Source: Alteromonadaceae bacterium 2753L.S.0a.02 (GTDB taxonomy: Bacteria > Pseudomonadota > Gammaproteobacteria > Pseudomonadales > Cellvibrionaceae). Taken from it: a stretch of 64,000 bases of DNA. The stretch covers positions 1,389,001-1,453,000 of the forward strand of contig VISH01000002.1 in assembly GCA_007827375.1 (NCBI GenBank), given 5' to 3'. This document shows, piece by piece, positions 41,861-50,664 of this stretch. The notes beneath the pieces were generated by a model. That model was not told the DNA's origin, did no database searches, and saw only the letters and a program-made list of their open reading frames with translations. Both the position numbers and the translations under genes were made by a program. Every line of letters begins with the position of its first letter. Position 1 is the first letter of the stretch.

Positions 41861-42339
41861 TATTTCTCCGCCTGCCAATCGCCCGACTTGCCGCCGGTTT
41901 TGCTAAGCAAGCGGGTATTGCTGATTACCATGCCTTTGTCCACGGCTTTACACATATCATAAACTGTTAAAGCGGCAACGGAAGCCGCTGTTAGTGCTTC
42001 CATTTCCACGCCAGTTTTACCGTCGAGTTTACAGGTCGCAGTGATATCAACACAGTTTTGAGCGTTATTGGCAATGATATCCACGCTTATTTTTGTGAGT
42101 ATCAAAGGATGGCACAGCGGAATTAGGTCGCTGCATTTTTTTGCGGCCTGAATACCGGCAACACGCGCAACCGCAAATACATCGCCTTTGTGGTGTTTGT
42201 CATTCACAATCATTGCGAGCGTTTCAGCTTGCATCACAACGCTGCTGTGAGCGACTGCCACACGATGGGTGACCTGTTTGCCACCCACATCAACCATGTG
42301 AGCTTCACCCTTGTCATTAATATGGGTAAGTTCGCTCAT
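41860..42339 (-). CDS. moaC: cyclic pyranopterin monophosphate synthase MoaC
   Basis: 159-residue enzyme acting with MoaA in the first step of molybdenum-cofactor synthesis. It has LTHINDKGEAHMVDVGGK at the N-terminus, AARVAGIQAAKKCSDLIPLCHP (active-site His) and VEMEALTAASVAALTVYDMCKA. Its ATG overlaps the dapE stop by 4 bp. Unusually, moaCDE follow dap genes rather than moaA/moaB. Confidence 0.96.
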   Translation of the reverse strand: MSELTHINDKGEAHMVDVGGKQVTHRVAVAHSSVVMQAETLAMIVNDKHHKGDVFAVARVAGIQAAKKCSDLIPLCHPLILTKISVDIIANNAQNCVDITATCKLDGKTGVEMEALTAASVAALTVYDMCKAVDKGMVISNTRLLSKTGGKSGDWQAEK

Positions 42340-43466
42340 GAGTTGAGAAGTTCACTAAGCATGTGCTGGTAAATACTGCTCAGCTGTTCGAGATCGCTGA
42401 CAGAGACGCGCTCGTTAATTTGATGGATGCTGGCGTTTACTGGCCCAAGCTCAAGCACCTGCGCTCCCGTTGGGGCAATAAAGCGCCCGTCTGATGTACC
42501 TCCGGCGGTGGAAAGTTCGGTGTCCAGCCCAGTCACTTCTTTAATACTGGTTATAGCCGCTTCCACCAAATCGCCTGCGGGTGTTAAAAAAGGCTCCCCG
42601 GAAAGGTGCCAGTGGATGTCGTAGTTTAATTCATGGCTGTCGAGAATATCTTCGGTACGGCAACGCAATTGGTCCGCAGTGGTTTCAGTTGAGTAGCGAA
42701 AATTAAAAACAATCTTAGCCTCGCCGGGTATCACATTGGTGGCTCCGGTTCCTGCATGAATATTGGAGACCTGAAAACTGGTTGCCGGAAAAAAGTCGTT
42801 GCCGTGGTCCCAGGCTTCGCTGGCTAATTCAGCCAAAGCGGGGGCGACCTGGTGAATGGGGTTTGCCGCGAGGTGCGGATAGGCAACGTGCCCTTGGATA
42901 CCTTTGACGGTGAGTTCGCAACCCAGTGAACCGCGGCGACCGTTTTTAACGACATCACCCACACGGATACTCGATGAGGGCTCACCGATCAGACACCAGG
43001 TGATTTTTTCGTTGCGGGCTTCCAGCCATTGCACCACTTTAACGGTTCCGTTAGCGGCAAGGCCCTCTTCGTCGCTGGTGATCAAGAAGGCGATGCGCCC
43101 TTGGTGATTGGGATGCTTCGCAACAAAGTTTTCACAGGCGGTAATCATAGCGGCGAGGCTGCCTTTCATATCGGCAGATCCGCGACCATAGAGCAGGTCG
43201 CCGACAATGGTCGGTTCGTACGGCGGGCTCTGCCATTGCTCGACATCACCTTCGGGTACCACATCGGTATGGCCGGCAAAACACAGGATTGGCCCCTCAC
43301 TGCCGTGAATCGCCCAGAAGTTATCGACATCTTCAAAGCGCAGTTTTTCCACCTCAAAACCGATCGCTTCGAGGCGCGCGATCATCATATCCTGACAACC
43401 GGCATCTTGCGGGGTAACCGAAGCCTTGCGAATAAGATCGCAGGCAAGTTGCAAAGTAGGAGACAT
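42336..43466 (-). CDS. dapE: succinyl-diaminopimelate desuccinylase
   Basis: 376-residue M20-family zinc hydrolase releasing LL-DAP for lysine and peptidoglycan. It has FAGHTDVVPEGD (zinc His and Asp), GRGSADMKGSLAAM (bridging Asp), TSDEEGLAANG (catalytic Glu pair), GEPSSS and a C-terminal zinc His in NASIHQINERV. The frame opens at 43520, but the ATG at 43466 (MSPTLQLACDLI) is the family start with GGA upstream. It sits between dapD and moaC, so it is placed with its pathway neighbour. Confidence 0.96.
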   Translation of the reverse strand: MSPTLQLACDLIRKASVTPQDAGCQDMMIARLEAIGFEVEKLRFEDVDNFWAIHGSEGPILCFAGHTDVVPEGDVEQWQSPPYEPTIVGDLLYGRGSADMKGSLAAMITACENFVAKHPNHQGRIAFLITSDEEGLAANGTVKVVQWLEARNEKITWCLIGEPSSSIRVGDVVKNGRRGSLGCELTVKGIQGHVAYPHLAANPIHQVAPALAELASEAWDHGNDFFPATSFQVSNIHAGTGATNVIPGEAKIVFNFRYSTETTADQLRCRTEDILDSHELNYDIHWHLSGEPFLTPAGDLVEAAITSIKEVTGLDTELSTAGGTSDGRFIAPTGAQVLELGPVNASIHQINERVSVSDLEQLSSIYQHMLSELLNS

Positions 43467-43522
43467 AGTGTATCCGGGGTTAAGCGTCAGACATCCAACA
43501 CCGGAGGTCTGACGATGCATGT

Positions 43523-44554
43523 CTAATTATTTTTGTGCAGCTCTTCGTTTAGCGCAATGGCTGATTTGTTTGTTTTGCACTCAACGGCGCCTGTTATTGA
43601 ATTTCGGCGGAACAGCAGGTCGCTTTTTCCCGCCAGATCACGTGCTTTAACGGTTTCGACGACAGCGTTCTTGTCGTCGAGCAGGTTGAGTTTGGTACCA
43701 GCGGTGATGTACAGACCAGACTCGACAATACAGCGGTCACCCAAGGGGATACCGGTGCCGGCATTAGCGCCGATCAGACTCTCTTTACCCACAGAAATAA
43801 TGACCTTGCCACCGCCTGACAGCGTGCCCATTGTGGAGCAGCCGCCGCCCAAATCAGAACCTTCTCCCACGGTGACTCCCGCAGAAATACGGCCTTCCAC
43901 CATACTGGTTCCCAGGGTACCGGCATTGAAGTTTACAAAACCTTCATGCATCACCGTTGTTCCCGTGCCGATATGCGCACCCAGGCGTACCCGCGCGGTA
44001 TCGGCGATGCGGACGCCTTGTGGTACCACATAGTCGGTCATTTTCGGAAATTTATCGACACAGTCAACGCTCAGTGTTTTGCCGTTGAGGCGTGCCTGTA
44101 GTTGCCGCGCAGGGAGTTCCTCGATATCCACTGCACCTTCGTTGGTCCAGGCAACGTTAGGGAGTACGCCAAAAATGCCAGTGATATTTGTGCCGTGGGG
44201 CTGTACCAGACGGTGCGATATTAAATGAAGCTTGAGATAGGCCTCGGGAACTGAGCTGGGTTCCGCATCGTCTTCCAGCAGCGCAATCACAACTGGGCGC
44301 ACACTGCCGCGCAGTGATTTGCTGACCACTGCGAGATTGTTGTCGACCCCGGTAAGTGCTGCGGTCAGTTTATCCAGTGTCTCGATGCTGAGATCGAAAA
44401 CCTGGTTGCCGCCTTCATAGCCCAATACCTCTGCGATTGCAGAGCAGGTGTCTGCTTGCGGGTTTAACAGCGGTTGGGGGTAGAATACCTCCAGCCATTC
44501 GCCTTTGCTGTTCTGAGTACCGACGCCGAGGCCGAGACTGTAGAGTTGAGTCAT
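43523..44554 (-). CDS. dapD: tetrahydrodipicolinate N-succinyltransferase (Pseudomonas-type)
   Basis: 343-residue left-handed beta-helix acyltransferase of the long DapD class seen in pseudomonads, larger than the 274-residue E. coli enzyme. It uses succinyl-CoA in DAP synthesis. Visible hexapeptide-repeat turns include VRLGAHIGTGTTVMHEGFVN and GRISAGVTVGEGSDLGGGCS, with NAGTGIPLGD near the active site. It lies 48 bp after yffB and 56 bp before dapE. Confidence 0.96.
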   Translation of the reverse strand: MTQLYSLGLGVGTQNSKGEWLEVFYPQPLLNPQADTCSAIAEVLGYEGGNQVFDLSIETLDKLTAALTGVDNNLAVVSKSLRGSVRPVVIALLEDDAEPSSVPEAYLKLHLISHRLVQPHGTNITGIFGVLPNVAWTNEGAVDIEELPARQLQARLNGKTLSVDCVDKFPKMTDYVVPQGVRIADTARVRLGAHIGTGTTVMHEGFVNFNAGTLGTSMVEGRISAGVTVGEGSDLGGGCSTMGTLSGGGKVIISVGKESLIGANAGTGIPLGDRCIVESGLYITAGTKLNLLDDKNAVVETVKARDLAGKSDLLFRRNSITGAVECKTNKSAIALNEELHKNN

Positions 44555-44602
44555 GGATAATTCCTTGGAGATTACTAAAAAGTGAAAGATTCTGTTGGAG
44601 GA

Positions 44603-44947
44603 CTAAGCCAGTAAATCCGCGTACTGCTTATCCTTGAAACCCACCGTTATGGCGTTGTTGTGGTCCAAAACAGGCCGTTTGATCAGCGTTGGGTTGGCGA
44701 CCGCGATCGCGATAAAATCACCGGCTTCTACCTTGGTTTTGTCTGCGTCGCTCAATTGTTTCCAGGTGGTACTGCGCTTATTAATGAGGGTCGCGGCATC
44801 AATTTGGGTCAACCAGTTTTGGATTAAGGATGCGTCCAAGCCCTGATCGCGAAAGTCGTGAAATTCATAAGCGACGCCTGCGGTTTCCAACCATTTACGG
44901 GCTTTCTTAACGGTGTCGCAGTTTTTAATACCGTATAGCTTTGTCAT
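44603..44947 (-). CDS. yffB: ArsC/Spx-family protein YffB
   Basis: 114-residue thioredoxin-fold protein of the YffB branch of the ArsC family. It has LYGIKNCDTVKKARKWLE (single Cys with NCDT), STTWKQL and LIKRPVLD (cis-Pro loop). YffB proteins are glutathione-binding and are not shown to reduce arsenate. The position next to dapD is conserved in pseudomonads (yffB-dapD) and in enterobacteria (yffB-dapE). Function unproven. Confidence 0.92.
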   Translation of the reverse strand: MTKLYGIKNCDTVKKARKWLETAGVAYEFHDFRDQGLDASLIQNWLTQIDAATLINKRSTTWKQLSDADKTKVEAGDFIAIAVANPTLIKRPVLDHNNAITVGFKDKQYADLLA

Positions 44948-45020
44948 TGCAGATTATATTCGGGAAGTCAAAACGGGGCGTAGGATACCAAAACCGCTGC
45001 CCTGATTCACCCGGAACACG

Positions 45021-45674
45021 TCAAGCTTTTCGTGTCACTTTGGGCTTTTTACGGTTGGGGTAACAGGTGGTGCAAATTGTGCACACCGTGCCATCACAAC
45101 CTCGTGCGGTGCAATACTCCCGGCCGTAATAAATAATTTGCAAGTGCAGAGCGTTCCAACTTTCCCGTGGGAAAAGGCGTTTCAGATCTTTTTCTGTTTG
45201 CGTCACGCTTCTGCCATTGGTCAGCCCCCAGCGTTGCGCGAGGCGATGGATGTGGGTGTCGACAGGAAAAGCCGGTTCGCCGAATGCTTGTGCCATTACC
45301 ACGCTCGCTGTTTTGTGGCCAACGCCTGGCAGTGCTTCGAGTTGCTCCAATGTGTCGGGAACGGCGCCTTGATACTCATCAACCAAAATTTCGGAGAGAC
45401 CTTTGATGGCTTTTGATTTTTGTGGCGATAATCCACAGGGGCGGATGATCTGCTGAATGGCGTCGACGGGCTGAACCGACATGTCAAAACAGTTGTCGGC
45501 CAGCTGCCACAGTGCTGGGGTAACTTTGTTGACGCGTTCATCGGTGCATTGTGCAGAGAGTAATACGGCGACCAATAGTGTGTAAGGGTCGCTGTGATCC
45601 AGTGGTATAGGCGGTTCCGGGTACAGCCGCTGTAATTCGTTGTGAATATACGCAACCCGCTCGTGTTTGAGCAT
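45021..45674 (-). CDS. nth: endonuclease III-type DNA glycosylase/AP lyase
   Basis: 217-residue base-excision-repair enzyme removing oxidised pyrimidines. The helix-hairpin-helix LEALPGVGHKTASVVMAQAF includes the catalytic Lys (GHKTA), and the catalytic Asp lies in VDTHIHRLAQRWG. The C-terminal iron-sulfur loop reads CTARGCDGTVCTICTTC, with Cys spacing 4-4-2-2 instead of the canonical 6-2-5. Its ATG overlaps the dapC stop (TAATG). In E. coli nth follows the rnf genes; here it is inside the glnD-dap operon. Confidence 0.93.
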   Translation of the reverse strand: MLKHERVAYIHNELQRLYPEPPIPLDHSDPYTLLVAVLLSAQCTDERVNKVTPALWQLADNCFDMSVQPVDAIQQIIRPCGLSPQKSKAIKGLSEILVDEYQGAVPDTLEQLEALPGVGHKTASVVMAQAFGEPAFPVDTHIHRLAQRWGLTNGRSVTQTEKDLKRLFPRESWNALHLQIIYYGREYCTARGCDGTVCTICTTCYPNRKKPKVTRKA

Positions 45675-46876
45675 TAATAGCTTCCTTTAACAAAAGCGCG
45701 CAAGCGCTCGGCGGCTTGCTCACACTCCTTGAGTGATGCAACCAGAGCCATGCGTATTCGGTTCTCACCCGGATTGCCGTTCACTGTATCTCGCGCTAAG
45801 TAGCTGCCGGGCAACACCGTGAGGTTTTGGTTGCGGAAGAGCTCTTGAGCGAATTGAGTGTCGCTAACTGGGGTTTCAGGCCAAAGATAAAAGCTGGCGT
45901 CGGGTTTGGTTACCGGTAATGTGTCGCGCAAAATTTTTAGCACACTGGCGAATTTAGAACGGTACAGCTCGCGATTCGCGAAAACGTGCTGCTCGTCCTG
46001 CCAGGCGGCAATACTCGCGATTTGTGATTGCACGGGCATAGCACAGCCGTGGTAGGTGCGATATCTATAAAATGCCTGAATGAGCGTCTTGTCTCCCGCC
46101 ACAAAACCTGAACGTAAACCGGGTAGATTGGAGCGCTTCGACAGGCTGTGAAAAATTACGCAGCGCTCGTAATTGTTCCTCCCAATCGTTTTGCAAGCCT
46201 GGAGTAAACCGACGGGGGGATGACTTTCATCGAAATACAGTTCTGAATAGCATTCGTCGCTGGCAATTACAAAATCATAGCGGTCGGCCAATTCAATCAA
46301 TTGAATCTGCTGTTCAACAGACATTACCGCACCCGTGGGGTTGCCGGGATTGCAGATAAACAGTAATTGGCAGTCTCTCCAGGTTTTCTCTGGGACACTG
46401 TCAAAATCCATAAGGTAATTGGAAGTTTCCGTGCAATTTACAAATTCGGGTTTGGCACCTGCCAACAGCGCTGCACCTTCGTAAATCTGGTAAAACGGAT
46501 TTGGCATGAGTACTGTGGCAGTTTTTTGGGAGTTGTCTATCACCGCCTGTACAAAGGCGAACAGTGCTTCCCGCGTACCGTTCACCGGTAAGACATGTTG
46601 TTCGGGGTCCAGGCTGTTCGCATTCAGTGAAAAACGCTGGGTGGTCCACTGTGCACAAGCTTGCCGCAATTCCGGTAGGCCAAGGGTTGTGGGATAGTTG
46701 CTAACTCGGGAATTATTTTGCGACAGCGTTTCTAGCACGAAGTCTGGCGGCGGGTGTTTTGGTTCGCCAATGGAAAGCGCTATATGTGGTAGTGACTGCG
46801 GAGGCGTTACGCCACTTTTTAAAGCCTGCAATTTTTCAAAAGGGTAGGATTGCAGTAGCTGTAAATTCTGATTCAT
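45674..46876 (-). CDS. dapC: N-succinyldiaminopimelate aminotransferase
   Basis: About 400-residue fold-type I PLP aminotransferase. It has ISIGEPKHPPP-type N-terminus (ALSIGEPKHPPPDFV), VLPVNGTREALFAF, FICNPGNPTGAV, IASDECYSELYFD and SLSKRSNLPGLRSGFVAGD with the Schiff-base Lys. The location directly after glnD is that of dapC in Pseudomonas, and the other dap genes follow, which supports the specific assignment over other aspartate-type aminotransferases. The ATG at 46876 is preferred to an earlier frame start at 46906 inside glnD. Confidence 0.92.
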   Translation of the reverse strand: MNQNLQLLQSYPFEKLQALKSGVTPPQSLPHIALSIGEPKHPPPDFVLETLSQNNSRVSNYPTTLGLPELRQACAQWTTQRFSLNANSLDPEQHVLPVNGTREALFAFVQAVIDNSQKTATVLMPNPFYQIYEGAALLAGAKPEFVNCTETSNYLMDFDSVPEKTWRDCQLLFICNPGNPTGAVMSVEQQIQLIELADRYDFVIASDECYSELYFDESHPPVGLLQACKTIGRNNYERCVIFHSLSKRSNLPGLRSGFVAGDKTLIQAFYRYRTYHGCAMPVQSQIASIAAWQDEQHVFANRELYRSKFASVLKILRDTLPVTKPDASFYLWPETPVSDTQFAQELFRNQNLTVLPGSYLARDTVNGNPGENRIRMALVASLKECEQAAERLRAFVKGSY

Positions 46877-46895
46877 AAGTGATTTTAACGGGAAC

Positions 46896-49613
46896 TTAAG
46901 AGGCAAGATCCTGCTCGACCCGCTGGTCGAGACGGGAGCAGATTTCCGCTTGTAATGCGCTACATTTTTGCGGGTCGCCGAGCGGTTTATTGTTTACGTC
47001 AGTGATAAAGAACACATCCTCTACACGTTCGCCAAGGGTTGAAATCTTGGCATTTTGTAGATTGATACCCTGTGACATAAATATTTGCCCAATAGTCGCT
47101 AGAAGACCGGGGCGATCCGGGCTAATGACTTCTAGTACCGTGTAACCACTCACCATGTCGTTGGAAATACTGGTGCGGGTGGGAACGGAAAACTGCTTTA
47201 GCACGCGAGGTGTTCGGCGACGTACCACTTCGCTGTAATCGCCCAACAGGGCGAGTTCATCTTTAATTGATGTCGCTATTTTTTGGTACAGATTTTTATC
47301 CTTACCCAGAGGTTGTGCATCGTCGTCTAGCACATAAAATGTATCGACCGTAAAACCGTCGGCAGTGGCGTATAGGCGAGCATCCTGAATGTTTAATTGC
47401 AATGCGGTGAGCACACTGGCAACGGCAGTAAATACGTGCTGTTCATCGCGCGTTCGAATAAAAATTTGGGTTGCGCCTTCGAATTCCATAACGGTGGTTT
47501 CGCGTATTAACACCAGTGGCCCGCTACCGTCGTGTTTTATCATGGCTTCTGTTTGCCAGGCGATATCAGTGTGGGATTCGCGAATAAAATACTCGTCACC
47601 CAGCTTTTCCCAAAATTCTCGCGCAACTTGTTCACTGATGTTTTTATCGTCGAGCCGGGCTGCTGCAAGCTGTTGGGTTTCTTCAATGGTTTCCTGTTTG
47701 TCGATGGTATTTTCCAGGCCGCGGCGCATGGCACGCTTGGTTTCCATGTAAAGCTGGCGCATCAGGCTCGCCCGCCAGGTATTCCAAATATCGGGGCTGG
47801 TGCCACACATATCCGCAACGGTAAGTGCGTAGAGATAATCCAAGTGGCGCTGGTCTCCGAGTTCCAGTGCAAAATTTCGAATCACTTCCGGGTCGGAAAT
47901 ATCTTTCTTTTGCGACACATAGGACATGAGCAAGTGTTTCTCCACGAGCCACACTACAAGGCGAGTGTCTTTGCCCCGCAAGCCGTGTTGTTCGCAGAAG
48001 GTTCGCGCGTCTTTGGCGCCCAGAGTGGAATGATCGCCGCCGCGACCTTTACCGATATCGTGGAACAGCGCTGCTATATACAGCAAATGCAGGTGCTGGC
48101 GGCGCTGCATAATGTGGAATGCAATCGGGAATTGTTGCTTTGCTTCCGCATGGCGAAATTTGCGCACGTTTTTAATAACCATCAGGGTATGAGCGTCGAC
48201 AGTGTAACGATGAAATAAATCGTGCTGCATTTGCCCTACGATATTTCCGAACACCGGCAGGTAGCGACCGAGTATGCCGTAGCGTCGCATGCGTTCCAAT
48301 TGTGCAACCAAGCCTCTTTCCAGGTGGAAAAGCTCCAGAAACATTTGCTTGTTAATATTGTTTTCGCGAAATTTCGCGTCGACTAGCCAGCGTTTTTCGC
48401 GAATCAATCGAATGGTGGTTGAGCGCACCCCTGCAATACTTGGGTTGTGGCCCATAATCAGAAAAATTTCCATGAGTGAACTTGGCGTTTCGTCGAAGAC
48501 GTTAGCGTGGGTGACTTCAATCAGGTTATCGTGCAGTTGGAATCGCGCATTAATGGGGGTGATTTTGTGTTTGCGTTTTTTGGTATAGATAACTTCGTCG
48601 AGGTAATTAATCAGTACGTCATTTAATTCGCGCAGAGCCATAACGACGCGGTAATACTGGTGCATAAATTTTTCAACACCAAGGCCTTTGTCATCGTCTT
48701 CGTAGCCAAATAATTTCGCCAGTTCTCGCTGGTATTCAAATGTAAGGCGTTCCTCGGGCCGCCCCGCCAGCATGTGTACGCCGTAACGGACTTTCCATAA
48801 AAATGCTTCGCCGCTACGCAAGATGGCATACTCTTCTTCAGTAAAAAAATCCTGCCCGGCAAGGCGGGTTATATCCGGAACGTTGAAATAGCGTTTGGCC
48901 ACCCAGTTTATAGTTTGAATATCCCGCAAACCGCCCGGCGCGTTTTTAACATTGGGCTCGAGATTGTATTCAACGTCGTTGTGCTTGGCGTGACGCTCCG
49001 CTTGCTCCGCAACTTTCGCATCGAAGAATTTTTTTACCGGCCACATATGCTCCGAGCTGGTAAGCACCTGTAATTTATCTCGGAGTTTATCGTTGCCAGC
49101 GAGGCGTCGCGCTTCCAAAAGATTAGTGACCACCGTTATGTCGGTTTTGGCAATTTTTACACATTCTTTAAGAGTGCGAACGCTACTGCCAATTTCGAGA
49201 CCAATGTCCCAGAGGAAGGTAACAAACGACTGCAAATTATCGTCGTATTTCTTGTTGGCTTTGTCGTCAAGCAAAATCAGAATATCAATATCGGACTTCG
49301 GGTGAAGTTCTTTGCGGCCATAGCCCCCCACCGCGATAAGCGCAATATCGTTATCCCATTGGTATTGGTGCCAGGCGTAATGCAGTATCAAGTCAATGAA
49401 AGTGGCGCGTTCCTGAATCAGGTGATGGATATCGTCGCCCTCTTTAAAGCGTTCATCAAAATGGCGGTTGATACCAAAAATTGCATTCTTGAAGACCGTG
49501 ATCGCCGGGCTGTTATTCAGGTCGGCTCGAAATCGGTTCTGATTAAAAAAAATCGGCTGACAAGGGTAGGTAGGGAGTAGGGGGGATTTTTCTGCAACAA
49601 CACCTTTGAACAT
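46896..49613 (-). CDS. glnD: PII uridylyltransferase/uridylyl-removing enzyme
   Basis: Bifunctional nitrogen sensor that modifies PII proteins (GlnB/GlnK) according to glutamine level. The 905-residue protein shows the nucleotidyltransferase site (VGGYGRKELHPKSDIDILIL, with GG and DxD), a GlnE-like middle region, an HD hydrolase site (AALFHDIGKGRGGDHS) for de-uridylylation, and two C-terminal ACT domains (TAVASVLTALQLNIQDARLY and VISPDRPGLLATIGQIFMSQ) that bind glutamine. ATG at 49613 shares one base with the map stop (TGATG). The map-glnD-dapC order is conserved in pseudomonads. Confidence 0.97.
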   Translation of the reverse strand: MFKGVVAEKSPLLPTYPCQPIFFNQNRFRADLNNSPAITVFKNAIFGINRHFDERFKEGDDIHHLIQERATFIDLILHYAWHQYQWDNDIALIAVGGYGRKELHPKSDIDILILLDDKANKKYDDNLQSFVTFLWDIGLEIGSSVRTLKECVKIAKTDITVVTNLLEARRLAGNDKLRDKLQVLTSSEHMWPVKKFFDAKVAEQAERHAKHNDVEYNLEPNVKNAPGGLRDIQTINWVAKRYFNVPDITRLAGQDFFTEEEYAILRSGEAFLWKVRYGVHMLAGRPEERLTFEYQRELAKLFGYEDDDKGLGVEKFMHQYYRVVMALRELNDVLINYLDEVIYTKKRKHKITPINARFQLHDNLIEVTHANVFDETPSSLMEIFLIMGHNPSIAGVRSTTIRLIREKRWLVDAKFRENNINKQMFLELFHLERGLVAQLERMRRYGILGRYLPVFGNIVGQMQHDLFHRYTVDAHTLMVIKNVRKFRHAEAKQQFPIAFHIMQRRQHLHLLYIAALFHDIGKGRGGDHSTLGAKDARTFCEQHGLRGKDTRLVVWLVEKHLLMSYVSQKKDISDPEVIRNFALELGDQRHLDYLYALTVADMCGTSPDIWNTWRASLMRQLYMETKRAMRRGLENTIDKQETIEETQQLAAARLDDKNISEQVAREFWEKLGDEYFIRESHTDIAWQTEAMIKHDGSGPLVLIRETTVMEFEGATQIFIRTRDEQHVFTAVASVLTALQLNIQDARLYATADGFTVDTFYVLDDDAQPLGKDKNLYQKIATSIKDELALLGDYSEVVRRRTPRVLKQFSVPTRTSISNDMVSGYTVLEVISPDRPGLLATIGQIFMSQGINLQNAKISTLGERVEDVFFITDVNNKPLGDPQKCSALQAEICSRLDQRVEQDLAS

Positions 49614-50383
49614 CAAAAGCTTTCCTCGTTACGGGCGGTTAATACTTCGACACCATCCTTAGTAACGGCGAGCGTGTGTTCCCATTGTGCAGACAATCGG
49701 CCGTCACGGGTTTCCACCGTCCAGCCATCGCCTTTGAGTTTGGTTTGATATTTTCCGGCGTTAATCATGGGTTCAATAGTGAAGGTCATGCCTTCTTTGA
49801 GTTCCATACCCTTACCGGCAACGCCATAGTGTAAAACCTGTGGTTCTTCGTGAAAGACCTTACCGATACCGTGACCACAGTATTCCCTGACTACGGAATA
49901 GTGGTTTTTCTCGGCGTGTTGCTGAATCACCGCGCCTATATCGCCTAACCTGGCTCCGGGTTTCACCACTTTTATACCTTTATAAAGACATTCCTGGGTG
50001 ATTTTACAGAGGCGTTCGGCATGGGGCGCGACAGCGCCGACCAAAAACATTTTGCTGGTGTCACCGTGATAGCCGTCAACGATAACAGTGATGTCAATAT
50101 TGATGATATCGCCGCTTTTGAGCTTCTTTTTCTCCGAGGGAATACCGTGGCACACCACGTGATTCACTGAGGTGCAAATGGATTTAGGGAAACCCTTATA
50201 GTTTAGAGGGGCAGGTATAGCGCTTTGAACACTCACAATGTAGTCGTGACAGATGCGATCCAACTCGGCTGTGGTTATTCCGGCTACCACGTGAGGTTCG
50301 ATCATCTCCAGCACTTCAGCGGCTTTGCGGCCAGCGATGCGCATTTTTTCGATGTCTTCAGCGGTTTTCACAGTAACTGGCAT
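49613..50383 (-). CDS. map: type I methionine aminopeptidase
   Basis: 256-residue enzyme removing N-terminal Met from nascent proteins. The five metal ligands can be located: Asp in NIDITVIVDGYHGD (two Asp), His in YCGHGIGKVFHEEP, Glu in FTIEPMINAG and Glu in SAQWEHTLAVT. The substrate-site His is in CHGIPS. The frame opens at 50440, but MPVTVKTAEDIEKMRIAGR at 50383 is the family start. Divergent from rpsB with 281 bp between, the standard gammaproteobacterial arrangement. Confidence 0.97.
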   Translation of the reverse strand: MPVTVKTAEDIEKMRIAGRKAAEVLEMIEPHVVAGITTAELDRICHDYIVSVQSAIPAPLNYKGFPKSICTSVNHVVCHGIPSEKKKLKSGDIINIDITVIVDGYHGDTSKMFLVGAVAPHAERLCKITQECLYKGIKVVKPGARLGDIGAVIQQHAEKNHYSVVREYCGHGIGKVFHEEPQVLHYGVAGKGMELKEGMTFTIEPMINAGKYQTKLKGDGWTVETRDGRLSAQWEHTLAVTKDGVEVLTARNEESF

Positions 50384-50512
50384 GGGGTCAACGTCTCTCA
50401 CTTGAGTGCAGCGACTCACTCTTTCACAGAGCTGTCGCAAAAGCGCACTATTCTAACCCAAATGAGAGTTATTCGTCTTTCATACTCGGTACTTTTAGTT
50501 TGCAGGTAAATA

Positions 50513-50521
50513 TGGTATAAA
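50513..50521 (+). promoter_or_regulatory. extended -10 element of the rpsB promoter
   Basis: TGGTATAAA gives an extended -10 (TGn plus TATAAA); no strong -35 is seen. It would start transcription near 50528 with a leader of about 137 nt before rpsB. Confidence 0.4.
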
Positions 50522-50527
50522 GCGCGC

Positions 50528-50555
50528 CCAGCTGGCAGTGCCGGCTGGTTTTTCT
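50528..50555 (+). promoter_or_regulatory. hairpin with T-tract in the rpsB leader
   Basis: CCAGC-TGGCAGTGCC-G-GCTGG forms a stem of nearly nine pairs, followed by TTTTTCT (50549-50555), in front of rpsB. It could be a leader attenuator or the 5' part of an S2-binding autoregulatory structure; S2-mediated control of rpsB is known in E. coli. Not a full match to a known leader that I can verify. Confidence 0.45.
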
Positions 50556-50664
50556 ATTAATGATGTTTCTAAAGTCGCACATATACCGTCACATCTGCCT
50601 GGGTGCCAGTTTTTCTGGTTGGCTGGTGGGGTATATGGAGGCCTAACCCGAGAAGGAAAATTTT

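Noticed and set aside
44603..44947. Arsenate reductase
   Set aside because: Sequence and location fit the YffB subgroup, for which arsenate reduction is not shown; no ars genes nearby.
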